Shown: positions 30,879-41,526, counted from the stretch's first letter. The stretch: 42,299 bases of DNA from Kofleriaceae bacterium (GCA_018057825.1 JAGPCY010000057.1:1-42299), one strand, 5' to 3'. Numbers and translations: made by a program. The notes: generated by a model not told the origin, from the letters alone.

Positions 30879-31672
30879 CCGCGCTCCCGAGCTCGCCTCC
30901 GATCGCGCTCGTCGTCGACCTGTACCGGCAGGACGTTGGGGGCCGACCCGACTGGGGGCCGCTGGTCGCCGACGACCGCTACGTCGGCGCGATCCTCAAG
31001 GCGACCGACGGCGTGCGCTACCCGACCGACTGGTTCGCCGCCCAGTGGCCCGCGGTGCGGGCGGCGGCCGGGGCGCGCTACGGCGCGAGCTTCGTGCGCG
31101 GCGCGTATCACTACCTGCGCTTCGCCGACGACCCCGCGGCCCAGGCCCACTTCTTCCTCGACACCGTCGCCGCCGCCGGTGGCTGGGACCACGGCGATCT
31201 GGTGCCGATCGTCGACGTCGAGCGCGGTCGGGAGGGCGGCGGTAACGCGGTCGCGACCGCGGCCCAGGTGGTGGACGCCACCTCGGCCTTCGTGGCCGCG
31301 ATCAAGCAGGCCACCGGCCAGGCGGTGATGGTCTACGGCCGCGGGGCGATGCGCGACCTCGGCATCACGTCGCGCTTCGGCGCCGACTACCTGTGGAACC
31401 CGAGCTACACCGCCGCCATGGTGTCGGCGGCCCACGAGGGCTGGCCCGACGACGACGTCGTCTTGTGGCAGTTCACCGACGGCACCGTCAACCACACGCG
31501 GTACCCGACGCGGGCGCCGGGCCTGGGCGCGGTCGACGCCAGCGTCGTGCGCACGAGCGACCTCGCCGACCTCCGCGCCAAGGTCGGCTGGCGGGCGACT
31601 GACCGCGGGGCTACCGGCGGCGGGGCCGCGCAGGCCCCGACCGGGGCGACGCCGATCGGGGCGACGCCGTAG
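30875..31672 (+). CDS. GH25 family muramidase-like protein
   Basis: 265 aa, GTG start in a 4-nt overlap with the metallophosphatase gene. It has the GH25 barrel layout: an initial strand with Asp (LVVDLYRQDV), GAILKATDGV, FVRGAYHYLRF with AHFFLDTV, the catalytic PIVDVERG (Asp-x-Glu), VYGRGAM and WQFTDG. GH25 enzymes cleave MurNAc-GlcNAc bonds. No signal peptide or cell-wall-binding domain is present. The C-terminal tail is a Gly/Ala/Thr-rich low-complexity stretch with a duplicated TPIGATP. The last 62 bases overlap the convergent TfoX-domain gene. Lack of a signal means export by holin, lysis or a secretion system would be needed for it to reach peptidoglycan. Confidence 0.84.
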   Translation: MTALPSSPPIALVVDLYRQDVGGRPDWGPLVADDRYVGAILKATDGVRYPTDWFAAQWPAVRAAAGARYGASFVRGAYHYLRFADDPAAQAHFFLDTVAAAGGWDHGDLVPIVDVERGREGGGNAVATAAQVVDATSAFVAAIKQATGQAVMVYGRGAMRDLGITSRFGADYLWNPSYTAAMVSAAHEGWPDDDVVLWQFTDGTVNHTRYPTRAPGLGAVDASVVRTSDLADLRAKVGWRATDRGATGGGAAQAPTGATPIGATP

Positions 31673-32048
31673 CTGCCGACGCCGCGCCGGTCGCGGTCCG
31701 GCTCGGCTTGGTCGCGACCCGGCGGGGCAGCCCGTCGACCACCGCCAGGCCGCGCTCGATCCACGCGGCGAGCTGGGCCGCGGTGCGGTAGCCCGGCGGG
31801 TCGACGTAGACGAAGCCGCCCAGCGGCCGCCCGGTGAAGGTCATCGGTCGCGCGTGGGGCCGATCGAGGGCCGCCGCGTAGCCGTCCTGGCCGACCCGCA
31901 CCATCAACGCTTCGGCCGTCAGGCCGCAGCACATGTGGCCGCGCACCATGAAGCACAGCCCGCCGAACATCTTGCGCTCGAGCACCTCGTGGCCGCCCGC
32001 GCCTAGACACGCGCGCACGCGATCCGCGATCCGCTCGTCGTAGGCCAT
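31611..32048 (-). CDS. TfoX N-terminal-domain protein
   Basis: 145 aa from the ATG at 32048. Residues 1-105 match the TfoX N-terminal fold: VLERKMFGGLCFMVRGHMCCGL, MVRVG, ARPMTFTGRPLGGFVYV. TfoX/Sxy is a competence regulator in gamma-proteobacteria, but single-domain homologues are widespread and their role is unknown. The C-terminal helix domain of Sxy is absent; instead there is a basic Ser/Arg/Pro tail that overlaps the end of the GH25 gene. The start is supported by TATTGT six bases upstream. It is divergent from the three-gene KaiC-like operon, with only 39 bp between the two starts. Confidence 0.84.
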   Translation of the reverse strand: MAYDERIADRVRACLGAGGHEVLERKMFGGLCFMVRGHMCCGLTAEALMVRVGQDGYAAALDRPHARPMTFTGRPLGGFVYVDPPGYRTAAQLAAWIERGLAVVDGLPRRVATKPSRTATGAASAATASPRSASPRSGPARPRRR

Positions 32049-32054
32049 GGCCTG

Positions 32055-32060
32055 ACAATA
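32055..32060 (-). promoter_or_regulatory. -10 element for TfoX-domain gene (leaderless start)
   Basis: TATTGT on the minus strand, exactly 6 bases before the ATG at 32048. It is 15 bp from the divergent -10 at 32076. Confidence 0.5.
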
Positions 32061-32075
32061 GCGCGTCGGCTCTGC

Positions 32076-32081
32076 TACGGT
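32076..32081 (+). promoter_or_regulatory. -10 element for the three-gene KaiC-like operon (leaderless start)
   Basis: TACGGT in TGCTACGGT, exactly 6 bases before the GTG at 32088. It shares a 39-bp intergenic space with the divergent TfoX-domain promoter. Confidence 0.55.
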
Positions 32082-32087
32082 CGGCCG

Positions 32088-32627
32088 GTGAGCGGCCCGC
32101 TCGTCTTCGATCTGAGAGTTCTCGCTGACCTGCCCAACATCGGTTCGGTCGACGGCAACTACATGGCCGCGGGCGCCTCCTTCATCCTCGAGCACAACCA
32201 TTCATCGGCCACGGAGGATCGCTTCGTGCTCGATGACGGTGCCGATGGCAACGCAGGGACCATCCGTCGCGTCACGATCGACGAAAACGTGCGACGGTTT
32301 CGTCGCGACCTCACCAAGGCGACCGAGGCTGGTGCCGAAGCCATCGGGCTCCTGACCGTGACGCACGTCCTTGGCCGCCGGGTCGTGAATCGCATGCCGA
32401 CGGAGACCGGCGCCGACTTCTTGATCGAGCCGATCGCGCCCGGTTCGACCGACGCGCTGGAGCGGGTCGAGTTCGGCGGGATCGGAGACGGCGCTGAGTC
32501 GACGACCGCCCGCCTCAACCGCAAGCTCCGCCAGATGCGGCGCTATCCCGACGAGCCGCCGGGGTACGCGGTGGTCACGAACTTCACCACGATGCCCGTC
32601 GAAGTCGCCATTAGGACCGTGCCATGA
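32088..32627 (+). CDS. Putative PD-(D/E)XK nuclease-fold protein, first gene of the KaiC-like operon
   Basis: 179 aa, GTG start behind a -10 element. No named family is certain. What I see is an N-terminal beta region with ILEHNH near residue 33, a helix with AGAEAIGLLTVTHVLG (Glu84), RMPTETGADFLI (Asp110), LERVEFGGIG (Glu128) and RLNRKLRQM, then a strand YAVVTNF. The Glu...Asp...Glu order with strand-helix spacing resembles the PD-(D/E)XK fold, and I recall uncharacterised bacterial proteins with TGxDYxL and LExSGI in the same positions. The usual Lys after the second acidic residue is absent, so activity is uncertain. Base composition is lower in G+C than most of the window (38/60 over 32281-32340 by hand count). 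It overlaps the next gene by 4 nt. Confidence 0.72.
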   Translation: MSGPLVFDLRVLADLPNIGSVDGNYMAAGASFILEHNHSSATEDRFVLDDGADGNAGTIRRVTIDENVRRFRRDLTKATEAGAEAIGLLTVTHVLGRRVVNRMPTETGADFLIEPIAPGSTDALERVEFGGIGDGAESTTARLNRKLRQMRRYPDEPPGYAVVTNFTTMPVEVAIRTVP

Positions 32628-33055
32628 GCAATCCCTGGTTCGACACGTCGGAGGCGCACGCGGCCAGCGGCGCCGCGCTCCAAGCGGAACTCGCGGAGAG
32701 CGATGGTGACGCGTCGCGAGCCAAGGAACTCTATCGCGAGGCCGCGAGCTCCTACACCCGGCTCGCCCTCAGCGTCACGGCTGATCACCCGCAGACCCGG
32801 TCGGCGCTCGGCGTCGCGGCGGTGGCCTGCCATGCGCGCGCGGGAGATTTCGGCAAGGCGATCGACGTCGCGCGTCGGTTGTTGGCGCAGAGCGGCGCAC
32901 TTTCGCAACGCGGACGGACCGACCTCCTGCGCATGGTCGCCAACTACAATGACTTGATCAGCGTCGAGCGAAAGCGGACCCTGCCCGCGAGGCGCACTGG
33001 GATTCACGCGCGCGACGATGTCCGCGCGAACTTCGTCCTCGGGGATGTCGCGTGA
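32624..33055 (+). CDS. Small TPR-like helical protein, second gene of the KaiC-like operon
   Basis: 143 aa, ATG in a 4-nt overlap. It is nearly all helical. Two consecutive units resemble TPR-type helix pairs: ASRAKELYREAASSYTRLAL and then SALGVAAVACHARAGDFGKA with IDVARRLLAQ. No enzyme motif or membrane segment. A small protein of this pattern accompanies the preceding gene type in other bacteria, to my memory, which suggests that the two act together, perhaps with this one as an adaptor. The C-terminal 30 residues are basic (RKRTLPARRTGIHARDD). It overlaps the KaiC-like gene by 4 nt. Confidence 0.75.
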   Translation: MSNPWFDTSEAHAASGAALQAELAESDGDASRAKELYREAASSYTRLALSVTADHPQTRSALGVAAVACHARAGDFGKAIDVARRLLAQSGALSQRGRTDLLRMVANYNDLISVERKRTLPARRTGIHARDDVRANFVLGDVA

Positions 33056-34485
33056 CCGACATGCTCCGCACCGTGCCCACCGGCGACCTTGGGCTCGACG
33101 TGCTCTTGGGCGGCGGCTGGCGGCTGGTCAAGCGCCTCGGCGACGCCGAGTCGACGACGGTGGTCGTGCGCGGCGGCAGCGGCGCGGGCAAGACCCTCCT
33201 CGGGATCCACGTCGCGCTTGAGCTCGCGCGTGCGCTCGGCGGCGACGTCGTGGTCGGCTGCGTCGAGATCCTGCCGACCGAGTACATCGCCCAGCTCCAG
33301 TCGGCGCGGCCGTCGTTGCCGGCCGAGCGCATCGCCCTGCTGCCCAAGGCCGCGAGCACCGCCGACGGCCCGCGGGTGTACGTCGGGCTGATGCTCGACC
33401 TGGATCCCGAGCAGCCCGATCTGAACGCGAGCCTGGCGACGTTGCGCGAGGCGACCGCGACCGCCGGCGGCAAGCCGGTCGTGTTCTTGGTCGACTCGCT
33501 CATCGAGGGCTACGGCATCGGCTCGTCGGCGCCGCGCATCGCCGTGGACGACTGTATGAAGTTCGCCGCCAAGCACGGGGTCGGGCTGGTGCTGTGCGAG
33601 GAGATCGTGAGCGACGCGCCGTCGCCGTGGGTGTTCGCCGCCGACACCGTCCTGCAGGTCGGCGTCGAGTCGCGCGAGCGCGGCCGGTGGATCGAGGTCA
33701 AGAAGCACCGCTTCGGCCCGTCGGCGACGGGGCGGCATGAGCTGGAGCTGGTCGGCCACGAGCCTCATCCCGTAGCCTTCCCGGAGGTCGCAGCTTGGCG
33801 GCTCCCGTGGCTCAAGGACGTGCTGACGCAACACGGGTATTGCGAGGCCGAGGACAAGCGCTCCACTCAGCACCTCCGATGGCAGAGCGCGCCTGACGTC
33901 ATCGGCGCCTTGGTCCTGGTGAGTGGTCAGAGGCGAGACCTTGTCCGCAAACTTGCCGAGGGGTTGTCGACCGACCAATCGAAGCGCCCGTTCACCATCC
34001 AGTTCGACCCTCTGGTGCATTCGGTAGACGGATGGAGCCAGGTCCAAGCGGTCGGACTGTTTGCGCCGACTTCATTTGGCGCACCGCGCGCCGTGCGTTA
34101 CCTGGTCGAAGTCCTACGCTCGGCATTTCGAGAAACACAGTTGACTGTAGACCGAATACTCGTCGGAGATGCCGCGCTGGTGCTGAGCGGTGACGCTGCC
34201 ACTGACTGGGTCATCGCAATCGAGACGCTTTGCGGGATCGTGATCGATCGGGGATGGGGACTACCCATCGTCGTCTATGACGGCGACGCGGAGGTCGGCG
34301 GCGCGGCTCGTAGGCGTCTTGCGGCGTCAGCCGATGTGGTTGCGAAGGTCAGCTCGCGGGTGGACTCGGTGACGAACCGCGTCAAAGTGACCATCCGCAA
34401 CCGCTGGTCCCACCTCGACAACGCCTACGAGGTGCCACTGCCGCCAGAAGTGGACCGGTCACCGCGCCCAGCTGGACGCAGCTAG
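33052..34485 (+). CDS. KaiC/RadA-like RecA-fold ATPase, two-domain
   Basis: 477 aa, GTG start in a 4-nt overlap. The first domain (1-240) is KaiC-like: VPTGDLGLDVLLGGGW, then Walker A GGSGAGKT (41-48), and Walker B VVFLVDS with Asp148. The second domain (about 280-470) appears to be a degenerate copy: GALVLVSGQRRDLVRKL sits where a P-loop would be but lacks Gly-Lys-Thr, and the end, ADVVAKVSSRVDSVTNRVK followed by RNRW, resembles the closing strands of a KaiC domain. The 3' half is less GC-rich (37/60 at 34081-34140) than the 5' half (46/60 at 33421-33480). KaiC relatives work as ring-forming ATPases in clocks, signalling and defence. The function here is unknown. Confidence 0.82.
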   Translation: MTDMLRTVPTGDLGLDVLLGGGWRLVKRLGDAESTTVVVRGGSGAGKTLLGIHVALELARALGGDVVVGCVEILPTEYIAQLQSARPSLPAERIALLPKAASTADGPRVYVGLMLDLDPEQPDLNASLATLREATATAGGKPVVFLVDSLIEGYGIGSSAPRIAVDDCMKFAAKHGVGLVLCEEIVSDAPSPWVFAADTVLQVGVESRERGRWIEVKKHRFGPSATGRHELELVGHEPHPVAFPEVAAWRLPWLKDVLTQHGYCEAEDKRSTQHLRWQSAPDVIGALVLVSGQRRDLVRKLAEGLSTDQSKRPFTIQFDPLVHSVDGWSQVQAVGLFAPTSFGAPRAVRYLVEVLRSAFRETQLTVDRILVGDAALVLSGDAATDWVIAIETLCGIVIDRGWGLPIVVYDGDAEVGGAARRRLAASADVVAKVSSRVDSVTNRVKVTIRNRWSHLDNAYEVPLPPEVDRSPRPAGRS

Positions 34486-36444
<1,959 letters not shown>

Positions 36445-36489
36445 CGGCGGGATCGCCCCCCTTCCCGACGTGAAAACGGTTGACCATCC

Positions 36490-37095
36490 ATGACTCCGAG
36501 GGCACACAAGGGCATGGCGCAGACCGTCGAGCGAGCCGCAAAGGGTGGGGCGACGCGTGGGCGCACCGCGCTGCCGCTCGTCGAGGACAGCGGTCGCAAC
36601 CCCGAGCCGCGGGAGCTGAAGGGCCGCTGGCAGGCCTACCTGGCCGACAAGCGCCTGAACACCACCGCGCAGCGCGAGGCCATCGTCGATCAGTTCTTCC
36701 GGGTCACCGAGCACATCTCGATCGAGGAGCTCCTGGCCAAGGTCCGGCGCAAGCACCCCAAGGTCGGCTACGCCACGGTCTACCGGACGCTCAAGCTCCT
36801 GGTCGACGCCGCCCTGGCCAGCGAGCGGCAGTTCGGCGACGGCCAGGCCCGCTACGAGATCGCCGGGCAACACCACGATCACCTGATCTGCGCCAAGTGC
36901 GGCCTGATCCTCGAGTTCGAGGACGACGAGATCGAGCGCCTGCAGGAGCGGATCGCCCAACGCCTGGGCGGGTTCGCGGTGGTGGCCCACCGCCACGAGC
37001 TGTACGCGCTGTGCCCGCGCGAGCGTGGGCTCGACGAGCGCTGCCCGGGGCAGCGAGCCGGTCGGGTCGACGCCGGCGGGAGCAAGCAACCGTGA
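36490..37095 (+). CDS. Fur-family metal-dependent regulator
   Basis: 201 aa. The winged helix includes [15 protein letters not shown] and [17 protein letters not shown], the Fur DNA-recognition helix. The dimer domain has [24 protein letters not shown] and [11 protein letters not shown]. The first zinc-type pair (CAKC) is present. The second is incomplete: LCPRER has one Cys and the next Cys comes nine residues on. The metal that it senses (iron, zinc or other) cannot be told. The N-terminus has 45 extra residues before the winged helix; ATG 36490 is the first possible start, with another in frame at 36514. It lies 45 bp after thiC and overlaps the PLD gene by 4 nt. Confidence 0.88.
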   Translation: MTPRAHKGMAQTVERAAKGGATRGRTALPLVEDSGRNPEPRELKGRWQAYLADKRLNTTAQREAIVDQFFRVTEHISIEELLAKVRRKHPKVGYATVYRTLKLLVDAALASERQFGDGQARYEIAGQHHDHLICAKCGLILEFEDDEIERLQERIAQRLGGFAVVAHRHELYALCPRERGLDERCPGQRAGRVDAGGSKQP

Positions 37096-38120
37096 GCCGG
37101 GGCACCTGGGCCGGCGCGGTCGGCGTGCTGCTCGCCCTCGCGACCGCCTGCGGTGGCGACGACGGCGCCACCGACCCCGACGCCGGCGACCCGGTCGACG
37201 CCGGGCCCGACGCGGTCGCCTGCGATCCGCAGCGGCCGCGCACCACCGCGCCGAGCGCGGTGATCGGCCCGGCCTCGCTCGAGGACCGGGTCCTGGCGCT
37301 GATCGGCGGCGCCACCATGTCGATCGACCTCCAGATGTACTCGTTCACCTCGACCCGGGTCGCCGACGCGCTGATCGCCGCCGACACCCCGAGCCTGCCG
37401 GTGCGGGTCCTCCTCGACGCCGGCCAGAACGAGAACAGCGCGATCCGCACCCGCCTGACCAACGGCGGGGTCGAGGTCAAGGACGCCCCGGCCGGGTTCG
37501 TGAACGCCCACGCCAAGTACCTGGTGGTCGACCGCCAGCGCGCCCTGGTCGCCTCGGGCAACTTCACCCTGGCCGGCCTCGACGACCAGCGCAACTACGC
37601 CCTCGAGGATCGCGATCCCGACGACGTCGCCGATCTCGCCGCGATCTTCACCGCCGACTGGACCGGCCAGCCGGCGCCCCTCGGCTGCACCCGGCTCGTC
37701 GTCACCCCCGGCGAGGGTCGGCTGCGGATCCAGACCTTGATCGCCGAGGCCCGGACCTCCCTCGACGTCGCGCTCTACTACCTGTCCGACACCTCGATCC
37801 GCGCGGCGCTCCAGACCGCCCGCAACCGCGGGGTGACGGTTCGGGTGCTCCTGGCCGCGACCTCGGAGATCCCCGAGAACGGGACCACCGCGACCACCTT
37901 GACCCAGTCCGGCATCGCGGTCCGCACCCTGGCCAACCCGACCATGCACGCCAAGGTCATCATCGCCGACGGCGCCGCCGCCCTGGTCGGCTCGCACAAC
38001 ATGTCGGCGACCTCGCTGCGCGACAACCGCGAGGTCGGCCTGATCGTGCGCGAGCCGGTCGCGGTCGGCCCGGTGGTGAGCCAGTTCACGGCCGACTGGA
38101 ACAACGCCACGCCCTGGTGA
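37092..38120 (+). CDS. Phospholipase D-superfamily lipoprotein
   Basis: 342 aa, GTG start in a 4-nt overlap with the Fur-like gene. The signal is LLALATAC (lipobox Cys20), followed by a short acidic Asp/Ala linker. Two HKD motifs are complete: [19 protein letters not shown] and [19 protein letters not shown], so both halves of the active site are formed in one chain. SIDLQMYSF and SLDVALYYL begin the two domains. Family members hydrolyse phospholipids or nucleic acids. As a lipoprotein it would act in the periplasm or at the surface. The overlap with the Fur-type gene suggests a shared transcript, possibly under metal control (inference). Confidence 0.88.
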   Translation: MSRGTWAGAVGVLLALATACGGDDGATDPDAGDPVDAGPDAVACDPQRPRTTAPSAVIGPASLEDRVLALIGGATMSIDLQMYSFTSTRVADALIAADTPSLPVRVLLDAGQNENSAIRTRLTNGGVEVKDAPAGFVNAHAKYLVVDRQRALVASGNFTLAGLDDQRNYALEDRDPDDVADLAAIFTADWTGQPAPLGCTRLVVTPGEGRLRIQTLIAEARTSLDVALYYLSDTSIRAALQTARNRGVTVRVLLAATSEIPENGTTATTLTQSGIAVRTLANPTMHAKVIIADGAAALVGSHNMSATSLRDNREVGLIVREPVAVGPVVSQFTADWNNATPW

Positions 38121-38135
38121 CCGGGGCGCCCGCGG

Positions 38136-38638
38136 TCACGGCGCGGCCGCGACGCCGGCCTTGGTCCGCAGGCGCTCGAACTCGGCCTGCTCGCTGCGCG
38201 GCAGCACCCGGATCAGGCAGCGGCTCGTGTCGGTCGGGCTCTCGGCGATCAGGTAGAGCTTGCGGTTCTCCCAGGCCGACCACGTCGGGGTCGACGTCCG
38301 CGGGGCGCCGAACCGCTCGCGCAACCACAGCGACAGCCGATCCGGCTCGCAGCCGCGGACGTCGAGCTGCAGCTCGATCATCGGCGCGTCGGGGGTCTCG
38401 CCCAGGAAGTACAGATCGACGTCGGCCGGACGGCTCGCGATCGTGAGCGCCGGCTGCAGGTAGCACCACGTGCCCTTGCGCCCGTCGGGGAGCTCGGTCG
38501 GCTCACAGCGACCGCTGGCGTCAGCCAGCGTGGTCTTGCCGACCTGGTACGTGCCGATCCCGGCGTAGGAGCGATCGCGGCGATCGCAGCCGGGCAGGGA
38601 CAGCAGCGCGGTGGCCGCCAGGGCGGCGGTCGCCAGCG

Positions 38639-38651
<13 letters not shown>
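38136..38651 (-). CDS. Hypothetical lipoprotein downstream of PP2C gene
   Basis: 171 aa from the GTG at 38651, overlapping the end of the PP2C gene by 13 nt. The signal peptide [16 protein letters not shown] has a clear lipobox (Cys22), and upstream in-frame codons would give a non-hydrophobic N-terminus. The mature part contains [38 protein letters not shown] and TSRCLIRVL with four cysteines that could pair. I recognise no family. It lies tail to tail with the PLD gene, with 15 bp between the ends. It may belong to a PP2C-linked signalling unit, but nothing in the sequence says how. Confidence 0.72.
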
Positions 38652-39403
<752 letters not shown>

Positions 39404-39459
39404 GGCGCGGACCAGGCCGGTCGGTCCTGGCGATCACGGGAGAACATTCCCACGGCGAA

Positions 39460-39489
39460 AGGATAGGTTGGCCGTCAAACCGCCGTCAA
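39460..39489 (-). promoter_or_regulatory. Promoter of PP2C gene
   Basis: On the minus strand TTGACG (plus 39484-39489), 18 bases, then TATCCT (plus 39460-39465). This is one of the clearest sigma70-like promoters in the window and would give a leader of about 50 nt. Confidence 0.6.
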
Positions 39490-39560
39490 CTGATGCGGCC
39501 CGAATCGCCATCCGGCGCCGAGATCGAAGGCGCAGGCGTGGCGCTGGGCGGGGTTTTGGT

Positions 39561-39566
39561 TAGCAT
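39561..39566 (+). promoter_or_regulatory. -10 element for cinA (leaderless start)
   Basis: TAGCAT, exactly 6 bases before the GTG at 39573. Confidence 0.55.
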
Positions 39567-39572
39567 GCGCCG

Positions 39573-40826
39573 GTGCTGGCCGAGATCGTGACCATCGGCG
39601 ACGAGCTCACCCGGGGTGAGATCGTCGACACCAACGCCGCGGGGCTGGCGGCCAGGCTGTGGGCCCTCGGGGTCCCGGTGCGCTGGATGACGAGCTGTCG
39701 CGACGACGACGACGACATCCGGGCCGCGTTGACCGCCGCCGTCGGGCGGGCCGGCCTGGTTTTGGTGTCGGGGGGGCTGGGGCCGACCGAGGACGATCGC
39801 ACCGTCGACGTGGTCGCCGGGCTGCTCGGCGTCGGCGTCGCGCACGATCCCGTGGCCCAGGCTCGCCTCGAGACCATGATGGCGGCGCGCGGGCGTCCCG
39901 TGACCGAGGTCAACCTGCGCCAGGTCCGGGCGCCGCGCGGCGCCCGCATCCACCCCAACCAGGCTGGCCTCGCCCCGGGCTTCGAGGTCGAGCTGGCCGG
40001 CGTCCCCGTGGTGTGCCTCCCCGGCGTGCCGCGCGAGGTCTACGCCATCTTCGACGGTTCGGTCGCCGCTCGGGTCGGCGAACTGGCCGCCGCCGCCGGC
40101 GCGCCGGCGATCGCCCGCGCGATCTACCGGGTGTTTGGGCGCTCCGAGTCCCAGGTGTCCGAGGCGCTGCGCGGCATGGTCGACGCGGTGCCCGGGGCGA
40201 CGATCCATTATCAGGTGAAGTTCCCGGAGACCCTGGTCAAGCTGGTGGTCTCCGATCCCGACCGCGGCGTCGCCGAGGCCGGCCTGGCCCAGCTCGACGG
40301 CGAGGTCCGCGCGCGCCTCGGCCGATGGATCTACGGCACCGGCGAGGTCGCCCTGCCTGCGGTGGTCGCGGCCCGCCTCGGCGGCGCCGGCCGCACGGTC
40401 GCGGTCGCCGAGTCGTGCACCGCCGGACTCCTCGGCGCGCTCCTGACCGAGGGCCCGGGCGCGTCGCGGTTCTTCCTCGGTGGCGCCATCGTCTACGCCA
40501 ACGCCGAGAAGGAGCGCGCCCTCGGCGTGCCGGCCGAGGTGCTGCGCGAGCACGGCGCCGTCAGCGAGGCCTGCGTGAGCGCCATGGCCGAGGGGATCCG
40601 CGCCGCCACCGGCGCCGAGCTCGGGGTCGCGATCTCGGGCGTGGCGGGGCCCGACGGCGGCACCGCCGACAAGCCGGTCGGCACGGTGTGGCTCGCGCTG
40701 GCCCAGGTCGGCCGGGCGCCGACGACCTTCACGTTCCGCTGGCCGGGCGCCCGCGATCAGGTGCGAACCCTGGCGGCGTGGTGGGCCCTCGCGCTCCTGC
40801 GCGACGCCGTCGAGGGGGCGCCATGA
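39573..40826 (+). CDS. cinA: CinA-family protein (ADP-ribose pyrophosphatase / NMN deamidase)
   Basis: 417 aa, GTG start at a leaderless -10 element. The N-terminal MoCF-like domain has [29 protein letters not shown] and [10 protein letters not shown]. The C-terminal domain has [17 protein letters not shown], with a likely catalytic Ser/Cys-Thr cluster, [12 protein letters not shown], and [18 protein letters not shown], typical of PncC-type NMN amidohydrolase. In other bacteria this two-domain form hydrolyses ADP-ribose and deamidates NMN to recycle pyridine nucleotides. It begins the cinA-thpR-recA order found in many bacteria and overlaps thpR by 4 nt. Confidence 0.95.
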   Translation: MLAEIVTIGDELTRGEIVDTNAAGLAARLWALGVPVRWMTSCRDDDDDIRAALTAAVGRAGLVLVSGGLGPTEDDRTVDVVAGLLGVGVAHDPVAQARLETMMAARGRPVTEVNLRQVRAPRGARIHPNQAGLAPGFEVELAGVPVVCLPGVPREVYAIFDGSVAARVGELAAAAGAPAIARAIYRVFGRSESQVSEALRGMVDAVPGATIHYQVKFPETLVKLVVSDPDRGVAEAGLAQLDGEVRARLGRWIYGTGEVALPAVVAARLGGAGRTVAVAESCTAGLLGALLTEGPGASRFFLGGAIVYANAEKERALGVPAEVLREHGAVSEACVSAMAEGIRAATGAELGVAISGVAGPDGGTADKPVGTVWLALAQVGRAPTTFTFRWPGARDQVRTLAAWWALALLRDAVEGAP

Positions 40827-41482
40827 AGCGGCTGTTCATCGGCGTCCCGGTGGCCCCGGCGGTCGGGCAGTCCCTCGCCGCAGCGGCCGAGACCTTGGCC
40901 CGGCGCGCGCGCGGCGCCGGCCTGACGCCGCGCTGGGTCGCGCCCGCGAACTACCACGTCACCTTGGCGTTCCTCGGGGCGACCCGCCCCGAGGCCGTCG
41001 GCGCGGTGCGGGCCCGGCTGAGCGAGGTGGCGGCCAGCGGTCAGCGCTTCCGGTTCCGCGCGGCGCGCCTCGGCGGGTTCCCATCGCTCGCGGCGGCCGA
41101 CGTGCTGTGGGCCGGCGTCGAGGACCCCTCGGGCGAGCTCGCGCGGCTGGCCGATGCAGTGGCGGTGGCGATGGCAGATCTCGGCTTCCGGCGCGACCCG
41201 CGGCCCTACCATCCCCACGTCACGGTGGCGCGGCTGCGGCCGCCGAGCGACCTGTCGGAGGTCGCGCTTCCGGTATCTGAACAGGTGTTCGGTGAGACGC
41301 GGTGCGATACCTTGGTCCTCTTCGATTCAGTAACGAATTCGAACGGTTCCGCGTACCGAGTGGAGGCTGTGGCGCCCCTGGGAACGCCAAAAACGGCGCC
41401 TGAACGTCAGAGCGAGCCCGTACAAACGGCCCCACTAGATGCGTCTCATGGCTCAGACGACGGTTGGGATCGCACGCCGTGA
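40823..41482 (+). CDS. thpR: RNA 2',3'-cyclic phosphodiesterase
   Basis: 219 aa. The 2H-phosphoesterase signature is complete: His45 in YHVTLAFLG and His132 in PHVTVARL. Such proteins open 2',3'-cyclic phosphates, as formed on tRNA ends, to 2'-phosphates. The core ends about residue 188; the last 30 residues are hydrophilic and of unknown role. The DNA from about 41270 on is less GC-rich than the rest and contains the LexA-like box and a possible -10, so the end of the gene doubles as the recA promoter region. ATG in a 4-nt overlap with cinA; SD-like GAGGGGG upstream. Confidence 0.92.
   Translation: MKRLFIGVPVAPAVGQSLAAAAETLARRARGAGLTPRWVAPANYHVTLAFLGATRPEAVGAVRARLSEVAASGQRFRFRAARLGGFPSLAAADVLWAGVEDPSGELARLADAVAVAMADLGFRRDPRPYHPHVTVARLRPPSDLSEVALPVSEQVFGETRCDTLVLFDSVTNSNGSAYRVEAVAPLGTPKTAPERQSEPVQTAPLDASHGSDDGWDRTP
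41277..41293 (+). promoter_or_regulatory. Candidate LexA (SOS) box upstream of recA
   Basis: CTGAACAGGTGTTCGGT contains the perfect inverted repeat GAAC-N4-GTTC (41279-41290). It resembles the LexA-binding motif I recall for Myxococcus xanthus (CTRHAMRYBYGTTCAGS), with 14 of 17 positions in agreement. A possible -10, TACCTT (41308-41313), lies 14 bases downstream, so LexA would cover the -35 region. It lies in the coding end of thpR, 234 bp before the recA start. Confidence 0.55.
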
Positions 41483-41526
41483 TCTCGCCGTAGCCCTCGG
41501 CTGAGCCGGCGCGCCGGAGAACGACC

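Noticed and set aside
41506-41517. CCGGCGCGCCGG palindrome before recA as an operator
   Set aside because: Short GC-only palindromes are expected often at this base composition, and no second copy was seen at a related promoter.
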